The position numbers and the translations under genes were made by a program. Positions 1 through 5,229 of a stretch of 5,229 bases of DNA are shown piece after piece. Source of the DNA: Nanobdellota archaeon (GTDB taxonomy: Archaea; Nanobdellota; Nanobdellia; Woesearchaeales; B3-WOES). The stretch is from contig JAGLZG010000139.1 of assembly GCA_023131705.1 (NCBI GenBank), positions 1-5,229 of the forward strand, given 5' to 3'. The notes under the pieces are model-generated. The model had not been told where the DNA came from. It saw only the letters and a program-made list of their open reading frames with translations, and ran no database searches. Position 1 is the first letter of the stretch. Each line of letters starts with the position of its first letter.

Positions 1-1239
1 ATGCATGACATATCCTGCTATGATAATCATCCTGCCGGCCAGAATATTGTAGTGGCAATAATGAGTTATAAAGGATATAATATGGATGATGCAATTATAT
101 TAAATAAAGGGTCTGTAGAGAGGGGTTTTGGAAGGAATACATACTTCAGGCAGAGCTCAGCAGAAGAGCTTAGGTACAGCGGCGGATTGATTGATGAAGT
201 AAGCATTCCAGACAAGGATGTTAAAGGATATAAGACAGAGCATGATTACAGGTTATTAGAAGGAGATGGAATTATATTCCCGGAAGCAGAGGTTAGTGAG
301 GGAGATGTTATAATTGGAAAAACATCTCCTCCGAGATTCTTGTCAGGACTGGATGAATATAATCTTGCATCCTCAACAAGAAGAGAAAGCTCTGTTTCAG
401 TTGTTCATGGTGAAAAAGGGGTAATTGATTTTGTTCTTTTGACAGAAAATGAGGACGGCAATAAGCTTGTTCAGGTAAGGGTTAGAGACCAAAAAATACC
501 AGAGCTTGGAGATAAATTTACATCAAGGCATGGGCAAAAAGGAGTTGTAGGGTTGATTGTTCCTGAAACAGACATGCCTTTTACAGCTTCAGGTATTGTA
601 CCTGATTTAATCTTTAGCCCCCATGGTATTCCATCAAGAATGACAATAAGCCATCTGCTTGAGTTAATAGCAGGGAAAGTAGGGGCTTTGGGCGGGAGGT
701 ATATGGATGCAACAACATTTAGTGCTGAGCCAGAAGAAAAAATAAGACAGGAACTGCTTTCTTTGGGTTTTAGAGAAAATGGTGTTGAAACAATGTATAA
801 TGGAATGACTGGAGAGCAGTTTGAGACAAAGATATATATTGGAAGTATGTACTATCTGAAATTAAAGCACATGGTTTCTAACAAACTGCATTCAAGAGCC
901 CGTGGCCCTATACAGCTGTTAACAAGACAACCAACAGAAGGAAGAGCAAAAGAAGGCGGTTTAAGACTGGGAGAGATGGAAAAGGATACTTTTGTTGCGC
1001 ATGGCGCATCTCTGTTGCTTAAGGAAAGATTTGACTCTGATTTGGTTGTAGTTCCTGTTTGTGAAACTTGCGGAACACTTGCTGTTTATAACAACTTTAA
1101 GAAAAAAAGCTATTGCCCTATATGCGGCGATAATACAGAAATTAATAATATCGAGCTAAGTTATGCTTTTAAGCTGTTCCTTGATGAACTTAAGACACTG
1201 GGGATATATCCAAAACTTAATTTAGAGAATAAATATTGA
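1..1239 (+). CDS. rpoB: DNA-directed RNA polymerase subunit B (Rpo2), C-terminal part; 5' end cut by window
   Basis: This is the C-terminal 412 residues of the second-largest subunit of archaeal RNA polymerase, homologous to eukaryotic Rpb2 and bacterial beta. It forms one side of the active site and holds the RNA-DNA hybrid. The hybrid-binding domain begins at once (GYNMDDA at 25-31). GDKFTSRHGQKG at 170-181 carries the two active-site lysines, K172 and K180 (yeast Rpb2 K979 and K987). SRMTISHL lies at 212-219, and LTRQPTEGRAKEGGLRLGEM at 307-326 starts the anchor/clamp domain. A C-terminal zinc site is C354/C357 with C372/C375. The Met at base 1 is almost certainly internal, because archaeal B or B' proteins continue upstream of this point with the rest of the subunit. 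Whether B is fused or split into B''/B' cannot be told from here. The stop is TGA, and rpoA1 follows 48 bases later. Oddity: the usual Glu of the GYNxED motif is Asp (D29). The family identity is certain. Confidence 0.97.
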   Translation: MHDISCYDNHPAGQNIVVAIMSYKGYNMDDAIILNKGSVERGFGRNTYFRQSSAEELRYSGGLIDEVSIPDKDVKGYKTEHDYRLLEGDGIIFPEAEVSEGDVIIGKTSPPRFLSGLDEYNLASSTRRESSVSVVHGEKGVIDFVLLTENEDGNKLVQVRVRDQKIPELGDKFTSRHGQKGVVGLIVPETDMPFTASGIVPDLIFSPHGIPSRMTISHLLELIAGKVGALGGRYMDATTFSAEPEEKIRQELLSLGFRENGVETMYNGMTGEQFETKIYIGSMYYLKLKHMVSNKLHSRARGPIQLLTRQPTEGRAKEGGLRLGEMEKDTFVAHGASLLLKERFDSDLVVVPVCETCGTLAVYNNFKKKSYCPICGDNTEINNIELSYAFKLFLDELKTLGIYPKLNLENKY

Positions 1240-1257
1240 AAATCAATAGATTTTCAA
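1236..1257 (+). repeat. Inverted repeat 1 (hairpin), 9-bp perfect stem, rpoB/rpoA1 junction
   Basis: The arms TTGAAAATC (1236-1244) and GATTTTCAA (1249-1257) are perfectly complementary, with an AATA loop. The 5' arm includes the TGA stop of rpoB. The 3' arm contains four T's, but no long T run follows. It could be an RNA processing site, a weak terminator or attenuator, or the trace of a small mobile repeat. The pairing is seen directly; any function is inference. Confidence 0.7.
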
Positions 1258-1260
1258 ATA

Positions 1261-1279
1261 CTCAAACTCTGAGTTTGAG
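1261..1279 (+). repeat. Inverted repeat 2 (hairpin), 8-bp perfect stem just before the rpoA1 start
   Basis: CTCAAACT (1261-1268) pairs with AGTTTGAG (1272-1279) around a CTG loop. As DNA it is a 19-base palindrome with one central base. With A1280 bulged, AATA at 1257-1260 could also pair with TATT at 1281-1284, but this takes one base from hairpin 1. The stem ends 8 bases before the rpoA1 ATG and includes the only GAG-like, weak Shine-Dalgarno candidate (1277-1279). It could therefore influence translation of A'. That role is inference. Confidence 0.7.
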
Positions 1280-1287
1280 ATATTAAA

Positions 1288-4074
1288 ATGGCAGAAGCTA
1301 AAAAAGAAAAGCCTAAGGAAGAGAAGAAAAAGACAGAAGTTAAAGAGAAAACTCCTAAACCTACTGGGAAATCAGAGAGCCCTGGCACCACTAAAAGTGG
1401 AGAGGAAAAAATTCCAGAAAAAACAAAACCTAAGGAAGAGAAGAAGGAAAAGAAAGAAGAAGATATAGAGATTTCTCCTGATCAGTATGTCTATAAACAA
1501 GTAAAGAGCATTACATTTGGAACACTTTCTCCTATGTTCATAAAGAAGATGGCTTCTGCGAAGATAGTTACTCCAGAGCTTTATGATAAGGAAGGTTATC
1601 CTGTAGATGGAGGATTAATGGATTTAAGGTTAGGTGTTATAGACCCTGGCTTGAAATGCAGGACATGCGGTTCAAAACTTAAAGAGTGTATAGGTCATTT
1701 TGGATATATTGAGTTAGCAAGGTCAGTAGTGCATATTAAGTTTGTGGATGTTATTCTTAATCTTTTAAGATGCACATGCAGGGATTGTTCAAGAATCCTT
1801 ATACCCCAGGACAAGATAGAAAAGAGCCTTAACACATTGGATGAAGCTGAAAAAGAATTAGGTTTAGATGGCAGAAGAAATGTTATAAAAAAGATAATAT
1901 TAAGCCTTAAAACATCAAATAAATGCCCTTACTGTAGGGTAAAACAACTAAAAATAAATCTTGAAAAGCCAACAACATTTATTGAAAATGACAAAAGGTT
2001 AAGCCCTATTGAAGTAAGGACAAGGCTTGAAAGAATAACAGATGATGACCTGAGGGTATTTGGCATTGATTCAAATGTAACAAGACCTGAGTGGATGATT
2101 CTTACGATAATGGCAATACCTCCTGTAACAATCAGGCCTTCTATCACCCTTGAAAGCGGGGAGAGAAGCGAGGATGATTTGACTCACAAGCTTGGAGATA
2201 TTGTGAGAATCAATCAAAGATTATTTGAGAATATCAATGCAGGAGCTCCTGAGATTATTATAGAGGACCTATGGGATTTACTGCAGTATCATGTTACAAC
2301 ATTTTTTGATAATAGCGTGTCGCAGCTTCCACCAGCAAGGCACAGGTCTGGACAGCCTTTAAAGACAATAACAGAGAGAATAAAGAGCAAGGGAGGAAGG
2401 ATAAGGAACAACCTGGCAGGAAGGCGTACAAATTTTTCAGCAAGAACAGTCATAAGCCCAGACCCTAATCTAAGGCTGAATGAGATTGGTGTTCCTTATA
2501 GAGTTGCCTGTAATCTTACTGTTCCGGAAAGAGTTACCCAGTGGAATATAGATTATCTGAAAAAATTTATTGAAAATGGCCCATCTAAGTATCCTGGCGC
2601 AAACTATATAATAAGGCCGGATGGAAAAAAGAGAAGGTTGACAGAGGAAACAAAGGAATCGGCTTTGGAAGACCTAAAATCAGGTTATCTTGTTGAGAGG
2701 CATTTAATAGACGGCGATATAGCGCTTTTCAACAGGCAGCCATCCCTCCACAGGATGAGCATGATGTGCCATAAGGTCAGGGTTTTGGATGGAAAAACAT
2801 TCAGGCTGAATCCTGCTGTATGCAATCCGTATAATGCTGATTTTGACGGAGATGAGATGAATCTGCATATACCTCAGACAGAAGAGGCAAGAGCAGAAGC
2901 TGAAATTCTTATGCAGGTGCAGACACAGTTAATAAGCCCAAGGTATGGGTTGAGTGTTATGGGATGCAAACAGGATACTATTTCCGGGAACTACATACTG
3001 ACAAAGAATCTTAAGATGAAAAGAGAAGAGGCAATAGACTTGCTGTATTCTGTTGGCATAGAGGATTTTTCAAGGCTTCCAAAAAAACAAGTAGTCAGCG
3101 GAAAAGAAATATTCAGCGTTCTGCTTCCTTCTGATTTTAATTTTACAGGAAAAGCAAGGCATTATGACACAAATTTAGACAAGAAAAAAAATATTGAGAG
3201 AGACGCTTATGTTTCAATCAAGGATGGAAATCTTGTTTCCGGAGTTATAGACAAGAATATAATAGGGGAAGAAGCCGGATTAATGCTGAGAAGCATCCAT
3301 AAAAAATATGGCGCTGATGATGCAGTTATTATAATTGGAAATATATTCAGGCTTGGCATAGAAACCCTGTTGAAAGTTGGATTTACAATACCAATATCAG
3401 ATAGTGATCTGCCAAAAATGGCAAGAGAAAAGGTTGATGAGATATTAAGCCAGGCAGAGGAAGAGGTTGGGAATATCATAAATGTCTATTATGAAGGAAA
3501 GCTGGAGGCATTTCCCGGAAAATCATTTAAAGAAACAATTGAATTAAGGATACTTGAAATACTGAACAGGGCAAGAAACAAGGCAGGAAATATTGTTTCA
3601 GAATATGGAGACAAAAATACAGCTACAATCATTATGGCAGACTCAGGAGCAAGGGGAAATGCCCTTAACCTTGCGCAGATGTCCGCCTGTGTTGGACAGC
3701 AGGCTATGAGGGGAGAAAGAATTACAAAAGGATATAACAAAAGAACACTATCATGTTTTAAAAAAGGAGATCTGGGGTCAGAATCCCATGGCTTTATCAA
3801 GGATGGATTCAAGCGGGGCCTTAATCCAAAGGAGTTTTTCTTTGGCTCTATAACAGGCAGGGATTCACTTATGGATACTGCTCTGAGAACACCTAAATCC
3901 GGTTATCTCTATAGAAGGCTTTCAAATGCAATGCAGGATTTAAAGGTAGAATATGATGGCACGGTAAGGGATGCAAGCAAGAAGATAATCCAGTTTAAAT
4001 ATGGAGAGGATGGTGTTGATGTAAGCAAGTCTGAAAATGGAATAATAAATGTTGATAGGGTTATAAAACACTGA
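1288..4074 (+). CDS. rpoA1: DNA-directed RNA polymerase subunit A' (Rpo1N)
   Basis: This is the N-terminal two thirds of the largest archaeal RNA polymerase subunit (Rpb1/beta' family), which carries the catalytic Mg site. In order it shows: a Lys/Glu-rich tail (1 to about 65); clamp core and zinc site C124/C127/C134/H137; a second zinc site C164/C167 with C213/C216; the rudder region (about 341-361); switch 2 (about 364-380), retaining K368, R373 and R380; FSARTVISPDP (383-393); NADFDGD (516-522) with D518, D520 and D522 as Mg ligands; the pore/funnel region (about 680-845); and the bridge helix (about 847-882). It ends before the trigger loop, the normal archaeal split. At 928 residues it is longer than the roughly 870-900 usual for A', mainly through the tail. 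The ATG at 1288 is the only credible start: an in-frame TGA lies at 1276-1278, and there is no further in-frame ATG, GTG or TTG before the conserved core. No strong ribosome binding site is seen. Oddities are P869 in the bridge helix, the altered hinge at 853-860, and SC for PH in the TLPHF segment (about 820-824). Confidence 0.98.
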   Translation: MAEAKKEKPKEEKKKTEVKEKTPKPTGKSESPGTTKSGEEKIPEKTKPKEEKKEKKEEDIEISPDQYVYKQVKSITFGTLSPMFIKKMASAKIVTPELYDKEGYPVDGGLMDLRLGVIDPGLKCRTCGSKLKECIGHFGYIELARSVVHIKFVDVILNLLRCTCRDCSRILIPQDKIEKSLNTLDEAEKELGLDGRRNVIKKIILSLKTSNKCPYCRVKQLKINLEKPTTFIENDKRLSPIEVRTRLERITDDDLRVFGIDSNVTRPEWMILTIMAIPPVTIRPSITLESGERSEDDLTHKLGDIVRINQRLFENINAGAPEIIIEDLWDLLQYHVTTFFDNSVSQLPPARHRSGQPLKTITERIKSKGGRIRNNLAGRRTNFSARTVISPDPNLRLNEIGVPYRVACNLTVPERVTQWNIDYLKKFIENGPSKYPGANYIIRPDGKKRRLTEETKESALEDLKSGYLVERHLIDGDIALFNRQPSLHRMSMMCHKVRVLDGKTFRLNPAVCNPYNADFDGDEMNLHIPQTEEARAEAEILMQVQTQLISPRYGLSVMGCKQDTISGNYILTKNLKMKREEAIDLLYSVGIEDFSRLPKKQVVSGKEIFSVLLPSDFNFTGKARHYDTNLDKKKNIERDAYVSIKDGNLVSGVIDKNIIGEEAGLMLRSIHKKYGADDAVIIIGNIFRLGIETLLKVGFTIPISDSDLPKMAREKVDEILSQAEEEVGNIINVYYEGKLEAFPGKSFKETIELRILEILNRARNKAGNIVSEYGDKNTATIIMADSGARGNALNLAQMSACVGQQAMRGERITKGYNKRTLSCFKKGDLGSESHGFIKDGFKRGLNPKEFFFGSITGRDSLMDTALRTPKSGYLYRRLSNAMQDLKVEYDGTVRDASKKIIQFKYGEDGVDVSKSENGIINVDRVIKH
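1312..1445 (+). repeat. 17-bp direct repeat inside the A' tail coding region (two copies, 117 bp apart)
   Basis: CCTAAGGAAGAGAAGAA occurs at 1312-1328 and again at 1429-1445. The offset of 117 bases is exactly 39 codons, so both copies encode the same peptide, KPKEEKK (residues 8-14 and 47-53). The flanking bases differ. This suggests that the low-complexity tail grew by an internal duplication that stayed in frame. Chance similarity within Lys/Glu codon-rich DNA is possible, but use of identical synonymous codons over 17 bases makes it less likely. Confidence 0.6.
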
Positions 4075-4077
4075 GGT
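4073..4077 (+). promoter_or_regulatory. Shine-Dalgarno sequence of rpoA2, overlapping the rpoA1 stop
   Basis: GAGGT at 4073-4077 matches the archaeal anti-Shine-Dalgarno and sits four bases before the rpoA2 ATG. Its first two bases are the last two of the rpoA1 TGA stop. This supports the chosen rpoA2 start and suggests translational coupling of A' to A'', which are needed in equal amounts. Coupling is inferred. Confidence 0.75.
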
Positions 4078-4081
4078 TAAG

Positions 4082-5179
4082 ATGAAGGAAACAGAAGAAT
4101 TGCCATTAAAATTAAGGGGAGAGTTAAAAGAGAAGAATGTAAGCGAGGCAAATATAAAAAAGGTTATTAGAGAGTATAAAACTGCGCAGGTAGAGTCTGG
4201 CGAGTCAGTTGGAATAGTGTCTGCAGAATCCCTTGGAGAGCCAGGAACACAAATGACACTGAACACATTCCATTTTGCAGGAGTTGCAGAGATGAATGTT
4301 ACAATGGGGCTGCCGAGGATTATAGAGATACTGGATGGAAGAAAAAAGATATCAACACCGATGATGGAAGTGTATCTTAAAAAACCATATAACAGGGGAA
4401 AGGACATAAGGAAGATTGCTGCATCAATAAAAGAGACACTACTTAACGAGGTTGTGTCAGAGTTTATAGTCAATATAGCAGAATCATCAGTTGATATAAA
4501 TCTGGACAGGGAAAAAATGAGGGAGATTTCAATAAATATCTCAACAATCAGGAATGCAGTATCAAAATCAATAAAAAATGTTAATGTTAAGGAAAAGGAA
4601 GGAAATATTATAATAAAGATGAAAGGCAAGGAAGAGATCCTTAATGAAATATACAAAATAAAAGAAAAGGTAAAAAGCGTTTATATAAAAGGTGTGAAAG
4701 GTATTAAACAGGTGCTGCCTGTTAAGAGGGAGGAGGAGTTTATTATTATAACAGCAGGCTCTAACCTCAAGGATATGCTGGAGATAGATGCAATAGATGA
4801 AAAAAGAACAACAACAAATGATATCTGCGAGTTAGCAGATGTTCTTGGAATAGAAGCAGCAAGGCAGGCTATTATATTAGAGGTTTTCAAGGTTATTGAA
4901 AGCCAGGGTTTGAATGTTGATATAAGGCATATAATGCTTGTTGCAGATACACTGTGCAATAATGGGATTCTAAGGGGTATAACAAGGTATGGTGTTGTAA
5001 AGGAGAAGGCATCTGTATTAGCAAGGGCAAGTTTCGAGACCCCTATAAAGCATCTGGTTAATGCCTCTTTGGCAGGAGAGGTTGATATGTTAAGTTCGGT
5101 TGTAGAAAATGTTATGATTAACCAGCCTGTTCCTGTGGGTACAGGGCTTCCTGATTTGATTACAAAGGTTAAGAAGTGA
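4082..5179 (+). CDS. rpoA2: DNA-directed RNA polymerase subunit A'' (Rpo1C)
   Basis: This is the C-terminal third of the largest archaeal RNA polymerase subunit, supplying the trigger loop, jaw and cleft to the active enzyme. The trigger loop is QMTLNTFHFAGVA at 57-69. Q57, L60, N61 and H64 match yeast Rpb1 Q1078, L1081, N1082 and H1085, the residues that close on the incoming nucleotide. GLPRIIEILDGRK follows at 76-88, then the jaw-like variable middle (about 100-240). The conserved C-terminal cleft block runs from IRHIMLVAD (281-289) through EKASVLARASFETPIKHL (308-325) to QPVPVGTG (348-355). At 365 residues the length is normal for A'', and there is no sign of an intein in the trigger-loop or cleft blocks. 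The start is supported by GAGGT four bases upstream. The gene lies seven bases after rpoA1, clearly in the same operon. Oddity: the near-universal Gln in AAQSIGEP is Glu here (E49, in SAESLGEP). Confidence 0.98.
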   Translation: MKETEELPLKLRGELKEKNVSEANIKKVIREYKTAQVESGESVGIVSAESLGEPGTQMTLNTFHFAGVAEMNVTMGLPRIIEILDGRKKISTPMMEVYLKKPYNRGKDIRKIAASIKETLLNEVVSEFIVNIAESSVDINLDREKMREISINISTIRNAVSKSIKNVNVKEKEGNIIIKMKGKEEILNEIYKIKEKVKSVYIKGVKGIKQVLPVKREEEFIIITAGSNLKDMLEIDAIDEKRTTTNDICELADVLGIEAARQAIILEVFKVIESQGLNVDIRHIMLVADTLCNNGILRGITRYGVVKEKASVLARASFETPIKHLVNASLAGEVDMLSSVVENVMINQPVPVGTGLPDLITKVKK

Positions 5180-5180
5180 T
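5176..5180 (+). promoter_or_regulatory. Shine-Dalgarno sequence of the gene after rpoA2, overlapping the rpoA2 stop
   Basis: GTGAT at 5176-5180 is complementary to the AUCAC end typical of archaeal 16S rRNA. It lies four bases before the ATG at 5185 and contains the whole TGA stop of rpoA2. It repeats the stop-overlapping layout at the rpoA1/rpoA2 junction and supports the start of the last gene. The 16S end of this organism is not in the window, so the match is assumed. Confidence 0.6.
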
Positions 5181-5184
5181 AAAA

Positions 5185-5229
5185 ATGGCAACAAATTCAT
5201 TGGAAGAGATTAAAAAAATACTGAAAACA
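5185..5229 (+). CDS. rpl30e: Probable ribosomal protein L30e (eL30), N-terminal 15 residues; 3' end cut by window
   Basis: An open frame starts with ATG five bases after the rpoA2 stop and runs to the window edge, encoding MATNSLEEIKKILKT. It has a Shine-Dalgarno-like GTGAT four bases upstream. In many archaea rpoA2 is followed by rpl30e, then nusA, rps12 and rps7. Archaeal L30e proteins begin with a short helix of the type (I/L)xxIKxxLKTGK before the Gly-Thr segment, which fits what is visible. L30e would bind rRNA in the large ribosomal subunit. Fifteen residues cannot prove the family, so the call rests mainly on gene order; NusA or another small protein remains possible. That a gene starts here is well supported. 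Confidence 0.6.
   Translation, partial: MATNSLEEIKKILKT

Noticed and set aside
1..3. ATG at base 1 as the true start of a short B subunit gene
   Set aside because: The frame begins inside the hybrid-binding region of B. Archaeal B and B' proteins have several hundred more residues upstream, so this Met is internal and the gene is cut by the window edge.
1221..1240. A TATA-like promoter for rpoA1 in the AT-rich end of rpoB
   Set aside because: The AT-rich string resembles many places in this AT-rich DNA, no BRE-like purine element is clear, and tight gene packing favours one operon transcript.
1249..1262. A transcription terminator after rpoB based on hairpin 1
   Set aside because: Archaeal terminators need a run of T's. 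Only four are present, within the stem, and the next gene encodes a subunit needed in the same complex. The hairpin is kept as a structure of unknown role.
1929..2147. Shorter minus-strand open frames at 1929-2147, 3207-3479, 3489-3812 and 4681-4959
   Set aside because: All are fully inside rpoA1 or rpoA2 on the other strand, have no recognisable motif, and are shadows of the real coding frames.
3892..3894. Frameshift or assembly error behind the bridge-helix proline
   Set aside because: The frame stays open and the flanking conserved residues (DTA before; SGY and RRL after) are intact and in register. A single-base error in the codon cannot be excluded without reads.
4226..4290. Intein in the A'' active-site block
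   Set aside because: The conserved block continues without interruption and the protein is of normal length.
3940..4656. A 238-codon open frame on the minus strand across the rpoA1/rpoA2 junction
   Set aside because: It lies antisense to two highly conserved polymerase genes. Its hydrophobic, Ser/Ile/Phe-rich product is what complementing Lys/Glu/Asp-rich coding DNA gives, and I recognise no family in it.

Overview
The window is a piece of the core transcription operon of an archaeon. It holds, all on the + strand and closely packed, the C-terminal part of RNA polymerase subunit B (rpoB), a complete A' (rpoA1), a complete A'' (rpoA2), and the first 15 codons of a further gene that is probably ribosomal protein L30e. 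The largest subunit is split into A' and A'' between the bridge helix and the trigger loop, which is the archaeal arrangement; bacteria and eukaryotes normally have it in one piece. Subunit motifs (NADFDGD, FSARTVISPDP, GDKFTSRHGQKG, four-Cys zinc sites) are of the archaeal/eukaryotic type. The DNA is AT-rich, arginine is written mostly AGA/AGG, and all three visible stops are TGA. Together with the divergent core residues and a Lys/Glu-rich N-terminal tail, this suggests an uncultivated DPANN-type archaeon (for example Woesearchaeota/Pacearchaeota-like). That placement is inference, not proof.

Layout: 1-1239, end of rpoB, cut by the left window edge. 1240-1287, a 48-base gap with two adjacent perfect hairpins and no strong ribosome binding site. 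1288-4074, rpoA1. 4075-4081, a 7-base gap whose Shine-Dalgarno sequence overlaps the rpoA1 stop. 4082-5179, rpoA2. 5180-5184, a 5-base gap with the same stop-overlapping arrangement. 5185-5229, start of the next gene, cut by the right edge. There is no gene-free stretch over 300 bases.

How the genes work together: B, A' and A'' form the catalytic core of the single archaeal RNA polymerase. A' gives the Mg-binding aspartates and the bridge helix, A'' the trigger loop and jaw, and B the second half of the active site, the hybrid-binding region and the anchor. Co-transcription with a ribosomal protein gene fits the known archaeal rpo-rpl30e-nusA-rps12-rps7 cluster.

I see no new system such as a defence locus, mobile element or CRISPR. 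What deserves a second look is the polymerase itself. Several near-invariant residues around the active centre differ: a proline in the middle of the bridge helix, a rewritten bridge-helix N-hinge, Q to E before the trigger loop, and E to D in subunit B. There is also an approximately 65-residue charged tail on A' and a double hairpin just before the A' start. Comparisons with other polymerases are from memory of family sequences, not from an alignment run here.
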